From Streptomyces sp. NBC_00377 (lineage in GTDB: Bacteria > Actinomycetota > Actinomycetes > Streptomycetales > Streptomycetaceae): a stretch of 64,000 nt of DNA. The stretch lies in the NCBI RefSeq assembly GCF_036075115.1, contig NZ_CP107958.1, positions 8,370,001-8,434,000 on the forward strand, written 5' to 3'. Made by a program: the position numbers and the translations under genes. This document shows positions 25,452-34,110 of the stretch, piece by piece (the first letter of the stretch is position 1; each line of letters begins with the position of its first letter). Below the pieces are notes generated by a model. That model was not told where the DNA came from. It saw only the letters and a program-made list of their open reading frames with translations, and ran no database searches.

Positions 25452-26960
25452 ATGCCCGATCAGACGAAACTCCCCATCGTGTACGTCAGGGGATACGCGG
25501 GCGACACCTCGGGGATCAACAGCGCCGTCCAGGACCCCTTCTACGGCTTCAACGAAGGCTCGACGCATGTCCGGGTGGGACCGGGCGACAAGCCCGCCTT
25601 CCACCAGTTCGAGAGCCCCTTGCTGCGACTGCATCTGGACGAGGGCTACCGGATCCTGGTGCAGGGCGGCCAGGAGGCGTACCTGGAAGCCGCCGCGGAG
25701 ATCCCGCCCGACAGCATCTGGATCCACCGCTTCTACGACGCCTCGGCGAGCACCTGGACCACGAAGCCCAGGGAGTTCCGCCTCGAGGACGCAGCCCAGG
25801 ACCTGCTGCGCCTCGTCAGAAGGCTCAAGGAGAAGAGCGGGGCGCCCCGGGTCCATCTGGTGGCCCACTCCATGGGCGGCCTGGTCTGCCGCTGCCTGCT
25901 CCAGAAGGTCCTTCCCGACCTGGGCGAGGACCCGGCGGACCACGTGGACAAGTTCTTCACCTACGGCACCCCGCACGGAGGCATCGCCTTCGACGTCGGG
26001 GGCGGCCTCGTCGAGCGGCTCATGGACGCCACCGGCGTCGCCGGCGCGGACGTCTTCGCGCCCCGGCGGATGTACGAGTACCTCACCCCGCAGGCGCTGC
26101 GGGAGGGAGACGGCGGCCCGCCGAAAGGCTGGGACCCCCGGGAGATACCCGAGGGCACCTTCCCGCCGCACCGGGTCTTCTGCCTGGTGGGCACCGACCC
26201 CGCCGACTACGACGTGGCCCACGGCCTGTCCTCGCGTGCCGTCGGCGTGCGCAGCGACGGGCTGGTGCAGATCGACAACGCCCAGGTGCCGGGCGCGCAC
26301 CGGGCGTTCGTGCACCGCAGCCACAGCGGCCGCTACGGACTCGTCAACTCCGAGGAGGGCTACCAGAACCTGCGGCGCTTCCTCTTCGGCGACCAGCGGG
26401 TCCAGGCCGAACTGGTGGGCCTGCGGATTGCCCGCGAGCGCGGAACCAGGTGGCAGGCCGAGGTGCGGCTCTCCGTGCGCGGGCTGCCCAGCGTGATGCA
26501 CGAACGGCTGGCCGCCCACTGGTGCCCCGTCCAGTTGCCGGAGCCGCACGGTGACGGCACGGCCGCCGAGCCCGTCCCGCTGACGACGACGTTCCTCAAC
26601 AGCAAGGCGCCCCGGCCCCCGCAGACCCCCACGCTGCGTTACGCGCTGCACCTGCGGATCCTGTCTCTGCGGGAGCGGGACGGCGTCCTGAGCTTCGCCG
26701 ACCACCTCGAACAGACCGCGGACTTCGACGACATCCTGGTCGTCGACGTCGGCCCCGCGCAGACGGGCCTCGGCGTGTGGGCCGTCTGGAACTCCGACCT
26801 CCCCGGCGCCATCTGGGAGCACCGGCCCACCGGCACACCGTGTGGTGACGAGGACCCCGGCAGCGACGTCTGGCTGGCCCACGTCCCGCTGCCGAAGACC
26901 GCGGCGCCGATCCTGGGGGAGGAGGCCGGAATCCGGCTGACGGTCACCCCCTGGAGCTGA
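25452..26960 (+). CDS. Alpha/beta hydrolase (lipase/PGAP1-like)
   Basis: 502 residues from ATG 25452, with GGAG 6 bases before it; the frame upstream is not homologous. LPIVYVRGYAGDTSGINSAV opens the fold. VHLVAHSMGGLVCRCLLQKV carries the nucleophile Ser in the lipase-type GHSxGG box, and FFTYGTPHGGIAFDVGGG is the usual PGAP1/triacylglycerol-lipase companion. SHSGRYGLVNSEEGYQNLRR holds the likely catalytic His. The last 150 residues form a separate beta-rich domain (LVGLRIARERGTRWQAEVRL and onwards). There is no signal peptide. A TAGACT box at 25386-25391 may be its -10. Confidence 0.8.
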   Translation: MPDQTKLPIVYVRGYAGDTSGINSAVQDPFYGFNEGSTHVRVGPGDKPAFHQFESPLLRLHLDEGYRILVQGGQEAYLEAAAEIPPDSIWIHRFYDASASTWTTKPREFRLEDAAQDLLRLVRRLKEKSGAPRVHLVAHSMGGLVCRCLLQKVLPDLGEDPADHVDKFFTYGTPHGGIAFDVGGGLVERLMDATGVAGADVFAPRRMYEYLTPQALREGDGGPPKGWDPREIPEGTFPPHRVFCLVGTDPADYDVAHGLSSRAVGVRSDGLVQIDNAQVPGAHRAFVHRSHSGRYGLVNSEEGYQNLRRFLFGDQRVQAELVGLRIARERGTRWQAEVRLSVRGLPSVMHERLAAHWCPVQLPEPHGDGTAAEPVPLTTTFLNSKAPRPPQTPTLRYALHLRILSLRERDGVLSFADHLEQTADFDDILVVDVGPAQTGLGVWAVWNSDLPGAIWEHRPTGTPCGDEDPGSDVWLAHVPLPKTAAPILGEEAGIRLTVTPWS

Positions 26961-26965
26961 CGCCC

Positions 26966-27006
26966 GGACCGGGACCCGCGGACCGGGACCCGCGGACCGG
27001 GACCGC
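26966..27006. repeat. 14-bp tandem repeat, three copies
   Basis: GGACCGGGACCCGC occurs at 26966-26979 and 26980-26993, with a slightly shortened third copy up to about 27006. It fills the 71-base gap between two convergent genes and could fold, possibly acting in termination. Confidence 0.8.
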
Positions 27007-27031
27007 GGAGCCGGCGTCCGGGTGTGCCGGG

Positions 27032-28636
27032 TCACCGGTCCTCGGCGACCGCCACCTCCCGCGCCCACCGGTAGTCCGCCTTCCCGCTGGGCGAGCGGCG
27101 GATGGACTCGGCGACCACCAGCTGACGCGGGATCTTGTAGCCGGCGAGCCGGGAACGGCAGTGGCTCTGGATGTCTTCCAGCGACGGCAGCGCGGCCCCG
27201 TCGCGCACCTGCACGACCGCCGCCACATGGTTGCCCCACGTCGGGTCGGGCACCCCGGCCACCAGGGCGTCGTACACGTCCGGATGCGACTTCAGCGCCT
27301 GCTCCACCTCCTCGGGGTAGACCTTCTCGCCCCCGGTGTTGATGCACTGCGAGCCGCGCCCGAGGACGACGACCACGCCGTCCTCGTCGACGGTCGCCAT
27401 GTCACCGAGCAGTACCCAGCGTTCGCCGTCCTTGAGGAAGAAGGTCTCGGCCGTCTTCGCCGGGTCGTTGTAGTACCCGAGGGGCACGTGACCGCGCTGG
27501 GCGACGCGTCCGACCTCGCCGGCGGCGACCGGCTCGTGGGTGGCCGGATCGACCACCCGGGTCCGGGAGTTGACGCGAACCCGGAAGCCGCGCTCGGGTC
27601 CCGAGTCCTCCGTCGCCGTGCCGTTGAAACCGGACTCCGAGGACCCGAAGTTGTTCAGCAGCATCGCGTTCGGCATCAGCGCCCGGAACTGCCGGCGGAC
27701 GGTGTCCGACATGATCGCCCCGGAGGAGGACACACTGAAGACCGACGAGCAGTCGGTGCCCCTCAGCGGGCCTTCGAGGGCGTCGATCAGCGGCCGCAGC
27801 ATCGCGTCGCCCACCAGGGAGATGCTGGTGACCTTCTCCTTCTCGATCGTCCGCAGCACTTCCTCGGGCACGAACTTGCGGTGGATCACGACCCGCTGGC
27901 CGAAGTTGAAACCGATGAACGCGGTGAGGGTGGAGGTGCCGTGCATCAGCGGAGGGGTGGGGAAGAAGGTGATCCCCGTACCGCCGGCGGCGACCCGCTC
28001 GGATATCTCCTCCGGCTTCTTGACCGGTTCCCCGGTGGGTGAACCGCCGCCCAGTCCCGAGAAGAACAGGTCCTCCTGGCGCCACATCACGCCCTTGGGC
28101 AGGCCGGTGGTGCCTCCGGTGTAGATGATGAACTGGTCGTCGCCCGAACGGGCCGGGAAGCCGCGCCCGGGGGAGCCGCCCGCCTCGGCTTCGGCGAAGG
28201 AGGTGATGCCCTCGCCCGGCGGTCCGACCCGGATCAGGTGCCGCAGCGCGGGCGTCTGCGGCAGCGCGGCCGCCACCCGGTCCGTGAACTCCGCGTCGAA
28301 GACGAGCGCCACCAGATCCGCGTCCCGGTAGAGATAGACCAGCTCCTCCTCCACGTAGCGGTAGTTGACGTTGACCGGCACGATCCGCGCCTTGAGACAG
28401 CCCAGCACCGTCTGGAGGTACTCGACGCCGTTGTACAGGTGCAGGCCGAGGTGCTCGCCCGGGCGGATCCCGCTGTCGAGGAGGTGGTGACCGATGCGGT
28501 TGGCCGCGGCGTCCAGCTCCGCGTACGTCAGACGGCGTTCCGCGCCCGTGCCGGGGTGGTCCACGTACACGAGCGCCTCACGCTGCGCCGCCACGTCGAC
28601 GACCGACTCGAACAGGTCGGCAAGGTTGTACTCCAC
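27032..28636 (-). CDS. Acyl-CoA synthetase (AMP-binding, steroid/lipid FadD type)
   Basis: 534 residues from ATG 28636. Motifs: IIYTGGTTGLPKGVMWRQED (P-loop), NNFGSSESGFNG, LLGDMATVDEDGVVVVLGRG, CINTGGEKVYPEEVEQALKS (A8) and the catalytic Lys in SPSGKADYRWAR. The GGTTGLPKGVMWRQED form, with LMHGTSTLTAF, is typical of actinobacterial FadD proteins that activate sterol side chains and related bulky acids. It is divergent from the crotonase gene, and the palindromic operator (copy 2) lies between them. Confidence 0.88.
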   Translation of the reverse strand: MEYNLADLFESVVDVAAQREALVYVDHPGTGAERRLTYAELDAAANRIGHHLLDSGIRPGEHLGLHLYNGVEYLQTVLGCLKARIVPVNVNYRYVEEELVYLYRDADLVALVFDAEFTDRVAAALPQTPALRHLIRVGPPGEGITSFAEAEAGGSPGRGFPARSGDDQFIIYTGGTTGLPKGVMWRQEDLFFSGLGGGSPTGEPVKKPEEISERVAAGGTGITFFPTPPLMHGTSTLTAFIGFNFGQRVVIHRKFVPEEVLRTIEKEKVTSISLVGDAMLRPLIDALEGPLRGTDCSSVFSVSSSGAIMSDTVRRQFRALMPNAMLLNNFGSSESGFNGTATEDSGPERGFRVRVNSRTRVVDPATHEPVAAGEVGRVAQRGHVPLGYYNDPAKTAETFFLKDGERWVLLGDMATVDEDGVVVVLGRGSQCINTGGEKVYPEEVEQALKSHPDVYDALVAGVPDPTWGNHVAAVVQVRDGAALPSLEDIQSHCRSRLAGYKIPRQLVVAESIRRSPSGKADYRWAREVAVAEDR

Positions 28637-28727
28637 CGCTCCTCCTGACCGGGGGCCTGGTTCCCTGACGGTTCGTCGGTCATCTGAGCAAAGGGCGCGG
28701 CAAGTGGGAAGGGCTCACGCCAATAAA

Positions 28728-28744
28728 TCTGACTGTCTGTCAGA
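28728..28744. promoter_or_regulatory. Palindromic operator, copy 2
   Basis: TCTGACTGTCTGTCAGA: perfect 6-base arms around TGTCT, with AA before and AA after. It is placed between the divergent acyl-CoA synthetase and crotonase genes so that one regulator could control both. It matches copy 1 at 18649-18665. Confidence 0.7.
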
Positions 28745-28809
28745 AAACCCTTGAACTGCCATCACGCCTCCTGCAACCTGTTCTCGTTCTTTCCGAGGGG
28801 AGATCTGCG

Positions 28810-29610
28810 ATGGGCGGTACCGAACACCTCACCGTGCGGCGCGAGGGCGCCACCATGGTGCTCACGCTCAACAGGCCGGAGGCCAGGAACGCGCTCTCGA
28901 TCGCCATGCTCGTCGGCCTGTACGACGGCTGGCTCGAGGCCGACGAGGACGACTCGGTCCGCTCGGTCGTGTTCACCGGCGCGGGCGGCTCCTTCTGCGC
29001 CGGCATGGACCTCAAGGCCCTGGCCGGCCGGGGGATGGAGGGCGAGCAGTACCGCGACCGGCTCAAGGCCGATCCCGACCTGCACTGGAAGGCGATGCTG
29101 CGCCACCACCGCCCCCGCAAACCGGTGATCGCCGCCGTCGAGGGGTACTGCGTGGCGGGCGGCACCGAGATGCTCCAGGGCACCGACATCCGCGTCGCCG
29201 GCGAGTCCGCCACCTTCGGTCTCTTCGAGGTGAAACGCGGCCTGTTCCCGATCGGCGGCTCCACGGTCCGTCTGCCACGCCAGATCCCGCGCACCCACGC
29301 CCTGGAGATGCTGCTCACCGGCCGGTCCTACACCGCCCGGGAGGCCGCCGCCATCGGTCTGGTCGGGCATGTCGTCCCCGACGGCACCGCCCTGGACAAG
29401 GCCCTGGAGATCGCCGAACGGGTCAACGCCTGCGCGCCACTCGCCGTGGAGGCCGTGAAAGCCTCCGTCTACGAGGCCGCCGAGCTGACCGAGGCGGACG
29501 GGCTCGCCGCCGAACTCGTCAGGGGCTGGCCGGTGTTCGACACGGCCGACGCCAAGGAAGGCGCCCGCGCCTTCGCGGAGAAGCGGGCGCCGGTCTACCG
29601 GCGTGCGTGA
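28810..29610 (+). CDS. Enoyl-CoA hydratase/isomerase (crotonase family)
   Basis: 266 residues from ATG 28810 with GGGGAGA upstream. Crotonase signatures: LTLNRPEARNALSIAML, VVFTGAGGSFCAGMDLKALA (first oxyanion loop), KPVIAAVEGYCVAGGTEMLQ (second oxyanion loop), and ATFGLFEVKRGLFPIGGSTV. It should hydrate or isomerise an enoyl-CoA in a beta-oxidation-like route. First gene of a likely transcriptional unit with the DUF35 protein and two thiolases that follow on the same strand. Confidence 0.9.
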   Translation: MGGTEHLTVRREGATMVLTLNRPEARNALSIAMLVGLYDGWLEADEDDSVRSVVFTGAGGSFCAGMDLKALAGRGMEGEQYRDRLKADPDLHWKAMLRHHRPRKPVIAAVEGYCVAGGTEMLQGTDIRVAGESATFGLFEVKRGLFPIGGSTVRLPRQIPRTHALEMLLTGRSYTAREAAAIGLVGHVVPDGTALDKALEIAERVNACAPLAVEAVKASVYEAAELTEADGLAAELVRGWPVFDTADAKEGARAFAEKRAPVYRRA

Positions 29611-29653
29611 CGCTCCGCCGGGTGATCCAGGTGCTGAGCGCCGTTCGCCATAC

Positions 29654-29705
29654 TGCGGGTCCGTCGTGGCTGGTCGCGCAGTTCCCCGCGCCCCTTTCGG
29701 GGCGC
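29654..29705. repeat. Streptomyces intergenic repeat with hairpin
   Basis: The stretch beginning GCGGGTCCGTCGTGGCTGGT and containing CGCGCAGTTCCCCGCGCCCC followed by a GCGCCCC/GGGGCGC hairpin (29688-29705, loop TTTC) resembles a short element found many times in intergenic DNA of Streptomyces genomes. It sits between the crotonase and DUF35 genes and may act as a terminator-like or mRNA-stabilising unit. Confidence 0.65.
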
Positions 29706-29741
29706 TCCCGCTGACGTCGGCTTCCCAGGGAGGCAGCCCCG

Positions 29742-30686
29742 ATGCCCGAAGTTCTCAAAGCACCGCTCGTCGTCGAGTTTCCGTTCACCCGGTCCCTCGG
29801 TCCCGTACAGGGCGCCTTCCTCACCGGCCTGCGCGAGCAGGTCGTCCTCGGCGTGAAGACGTCCGACGGCCGCACCCTCGTACCGCCCGTCGAGTACGAC
29901 CCCGTCACCGCCGACGAGATCCACGACATGGTCGAGGTGGCGCCCACCGGCACGGTCACCACCTGGGCGTGGAACCCCGCACCCCGCCGCGGCCAGCCCC
30001 TCGCCACCCCCTTCGCCTGGGCCCTGGTCCGCCTCGACGGCGCCGACACCGCGCTCCTGCACGCCCTCGACGCCCCCGGCCCCGACGCCGTCCGCACCGG
30101 AATGCGGGTCAGGATCCGCTGGGCCGCGGAACGCGCCGGCGCCATCACCGACATCGCCTGCTTCGAGCCGTACGACGGCGACCCCGGCCGGCCGGCCAGG
30201 ACCTCCGGGCAGCCCGGGGGCGAGCGGGTCACCGGAATCGTCGCCCCCGCACGTCTCGACTACACCTACTCGCCCGGCCGCGCCCAGTCCGCCTACATCG
30301 CCGCGCTCTCCACCCGGCGCACGGTCGGCGAACGCTGCCCCTCCTGCCGCAAGGTGTACGTCCCGCCCCGCGGGGCCTGCCCCACCTGCGGAGTGCCGAC
30401 CGCCGAGCAGGTCGAGGTCGGACCGCGCGGGACCGTCACCACCTTCTGCATCGTCAACATCAAGGCGAAGAACCTCGACATCGAAGTGCCCTACGTCTAC
30501 GCCCACATCGCCCTCGACGGCGCCGACCTCGCGCTGCACGGACGCATCGGCGGCATCCCCTACGACCAGGTGCGCATGGGCCTGCGCGTCGAACCCGTGT
30601 GGACGCAGGGCGCCCGCTACCCCGACCACTACCGCCCGACCGGCGAACCCGACGCGGACTACGACGTCTACAAGGAGCTGCTGTGA
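29742..30686 (+). CDS. Tandem OB-fold (DUF35) protein with zinc ribbon
   Basis: 314 residues from ATG 29742. It holds two DUF35-type OB-folds: one around residues 60-140 (GTVTTWAWNPAPRRGQPLAT, FAWALVRLDGADTALLHAL) and one around 225-290 (GTVTTFCIVNIKAKNLDIEV, YAHIALDGADLALHGRIGG). Between them is a zinc ribbon GERCPSCRKVYVPPRGACPT with CPSC and CPTC knuckles. Such proteins form complexes with lipid-transfer-type thiolases or with MaoC-like hydratases in sterol and polyketide chemistry. Its stop overlaps the start of a thiolase gene (GTGA), which supports a complex. Confidence 0.85.
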   Translation: MPEVLKAPLVVEFPFTRSLGPVQGAFLTGLREQVVLGVKTSDGRTLVPPVEYDPVTADEIHDMVEVAPTGTVTTWAWNPAPRRGQPLATPFAWALVRLDGADTALLHALDAPGPDAVRTGMRVRIRWAAERAGAITDIACFEPYDGDPGRPARTSGQPGGERVTGIVAPARLDYTYSPGRAQSAYIAALSTRRTVGERCPSCRKVYVPPRGACPTCGVPTAEQVEVGPRGTVTTFCIVNIKAKNLDIEVPYVYAHIALDGADLALHGRIGGIPYDQVRMGLRVEPVWTQGARYPDHYRPTGEPDADYDVYKELL

Positions 30687-31749
30687 CCCGCGAGGAATCC
30701 TCAGGCGTCCGCGACATCGCGGTGGTGGCCTTCGCGCAGACCGACGTCCTGCGCACCACCGACGACGTCTCCGAGGTCGAGATGCTCATGCCGGTCCTCC
30801 ACAGCGTCCTGGACCGGACCGGGCTGAAGACCGCCGACATCGGCTTCACCTGCTCCGGCTCCAGCGACTACCTCGCCGGCCGCGCCTTCTCCTTCACCCT
30901 CGCCCTCGACGGCGTCGGCGCCTGGCCCCCCGTCTCCGAGTCCCACGTCGAGATGGACGGCGCCTGGGCGCTGTACGAGGCGTGGACCAAGCTGCTCACC
31001 GGCGACGCGGACACCGCGCTCGTCTACTCCTACGGCAAGTCCTCGCCCGGATCCCTGCGGGACGTGCTCACCCGCCAGCTCGACCCCTACTACGTCGCCC
31101 CCCTGTGGCCCGACTCCGTCGCCCTCGCCGCCCTCCAGGCACAGGCGCTGATCGACGCGGGCGCCACCGACGAGAACGCCCTCGCCGCGATCGGGGCCCG
31201 CAGCCGGCAGGACGCCACCGCCAACTCCCATGCGCAGTCGCGCGGTCCGGTGCCGCAGGGCGACTACGTCGTACGGCCGCTGCGCACCGGCGACTGCCCG
31301 CCGATCGGCGACGCCGCCGCCGCCGTGATCCTCGCGGCGGGCGAGCGGGCCAGGCAACTGTGCGAGCGGCCCGCCTGGATCCGGGGCATCGACCACCGCA
31401 TCGAGGCCCACGCGCTCGGCGTGCGCGACCTGACCGACTCGCCCTCCGCCCGGCTGGCCGCCGAGAAGGCCGGCGCGTTCGAACGGCCGGTCGACACCGC
31501 CGAGTTGCACGCGCCGTTCAGCGCACAGGAGGTCGTCCTGCGCACCGCGCTGAAGCTCGGTGACGACGTCCGTGTCAATCCGTCCGGCGGCGCGCTCGCC
31601 GCCAATCCGATGATGGCCGCCGGCCTCATCCGCATCGGGGAGGCCGCCGCCCGCATCCACCGGGGCGAGTCCGACCGCGCCCTCGCCCACGCCACCTCCG
31701 GCCCGTGTCTCCAGCAGAACCTGGTCGCCGTACTCGAAGGGGAACCGCG

Positions 31750-31753
<4 letters not shown>
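30683..31753 (+). CDS. Thiolase-fold lipid-transfer protein (Ltp type), subunit 1
   Basis: 356 residues from GTG 30683, coupled to the preceding stop. Thiolase-like fold: DIAVVAFAQTDVLRTTDDVS, FTCSGSSDYLAGRAFSFTLA, TALVYSYGKSSPGSLRDVLT, VNPSGGALAANPMMAAGLIR (the NPSGG region) and a C-terminal ATSGPCLQQNLVAVLE. The usual N-terminal nucleophile Cys is not obvious, as in Ltp-type retro-aldolases and SCP-x-like thiolases. Likely works with the DUF35 protein upstream and the second thiolase downstream. Confidence 0.83.
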
Positions 31754-32916
<1,163 letters not shown>

Positions 32917-32999
32917 AAGGTCCCCCTCACGTGCTCTGTCGGCGTCCGGGGCCGATCGCTAGGCTGGCCCGCGGACGACGAACCGGGAGGAGCACGGAC

Positions 33000-33242
33000 G
33001 TGGCCGAGAGCACCATCCAGCAGCAGCCGCTCACGGGCTGGGACAAGCCGGAGCTGGACCTCAGCAGCGCCGAGTGGCAGTCCACGAGCCGGGGGCGGGG
33101 GGATGTCCAGATCGCCTTCGTCGAGGGTTTCATCGCGATGCGCAACAGTGGCCGTCCCCAGAGCCCTTCCCTGATCTTCACGCCCGCCGAGTGGGGCGCG
33201 TTCGTGTCGGGGGCACGGGAGGGGGAGTTCGACCTGACCTGA
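33000..33242 (+). CDS. DUF397-domain small protein
   Basis: 80 residues from GTG 33000, with GGGAGGAG at 32985-32992 and a TAGGCT -10-like box at 32960-32965. The C-terminus SLIFTPAEWGAFVSGAREGE is the DUF397 signature (L-F-T-x-x-EW-x-AF-x-x-G-x-x-x-G-EFD). In Streptomyces such proteins usually accompany an XRE-type regulator, but none lies next to this one. Role unknown. Confidence 0.85.
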   Translation: MAESTIQQQPLTGWDKPELDLSSAEWQSTSRGRGDVQIAFVEGFIAMRNSGRPQSPSLIFTPAEWGAFVSGAREGEFDLT

Positions 33243-33248
33243 GCCCGG

Positions 33249-33267
33249 TCCCGGCCGGCGGCCGGGA
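33249..33267 (+). terminator. Hairpin after the DUF397 gene
   Basis: TCCCGGCC pairs perfectly with GGCCGGGA across a GGC loop, 7 bases after the stop codon. The rest of the gap to 33605 is GC-rich with several GCCGGC motifs and holds no recognisable gene. Confidence 0.6.
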
Positions 33268-33605
33268 GAGGACTCGGAGGGGCTCGCCCGTACGGGGGTG
33301 CAGGCACGGGCGTGCCGCGCCGGTTCCCGTACATGACCCCCTACGCCTTCCGTGGCCCCGTACGCCCTTCCGGGACCTGCCCGGGGAGCTGTCCGGGCGG
33401 GGGACGCAGGCGCACAGACCCGTGGCCGAGGCCGGCCCGAAGCCGGCCGGAGGCGTGCCGGCGCCTCTTGCCGGCGCCGTCTGCGCGGTGACAGGAAGGC
33501 CGGCCGTGGCCGGCGGAGCCCCGGCCGGCCGCCCACGGCGCCCGAACGGCGAACCGCGTCCCTCCCGGCGATCGCGGGACGGCTCTGTCCACGTACCATG
33601 GCGGC

Positions 33606-34103
33606 ATGTCGTTCCTCCGCCGCCGCAGCGCCACGCCCGCCGGGCCCGACTTCGACGTCCTGGCCATGGATCCGGGCGACTGGCCCGGCAATCTGGGCGC
33701 CGGGCTGCTGCCCGCCCCCGACGGCAGCTGCCAGGGCGTCTTCCTGCGCTACGACCTCTTCGGCGGCCGAGGCCCCGCGATGATCATCGGTAATCTGCCG
33801 GAGGGCTCCCCGGCCCGTGAGGTGGAGGACGGCGAGGTCCCCTTCGAGGTGGCCCAGCTGCTGATCGCGCTGGAGAACGACGAGGAGGTGACCGTCGTCG
33901 GCGCCGAGGACATGCCGGTGATGCAGGGCGACAACCTCCTGATCGTGCGCCGCCTCAAGCTCTCCGAGGGCCGGATCTCCTGCGTGCAGTTCGACCGCAG
34001 CGACAACGTCCTCGTGACCATCGCCGCCTGGGACCGCCCCATCACCGACGACCTGTACGCCCTGCTGAAACCGCTCCCGGCGGAGCTGTTCCAGCAGGAC
34101 TGA
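33606..34103 (+). CDS. Conserved hypothetical protein
   Basis: 165 residues from ATG 33606. No known domain recognised. It is acidic, without signal peptide or membrane segment. PGDWPGNLGAGLLPAPDGSC, FEVAQLLIALENDEEVTVVG and IAAWDRPITDDLYALLKPLP look like an ordered cytosolic fold. Codon use is typical of the genome, so it is a real gene. It converges on the amidase gene, with 7 bases between the stop codons. Confidence 0.75.
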   Translation: MSFLRRRSATPAGPDFDVLAMDPGDWPGNLGAGLLPAPDGSCQGVFLRYDLFGGRGPAMIIGNLPEGSPAREVEDGEVPFEVAQLLIALENDEEVTVVGAEDMPVMQGDNLLIVRRLKLSEGRISCVQFDRSDNVLVTIAAWDRPITDDLYALLKPLPAELFQQD

Positions 34104-34110
34104 GGCGCGG

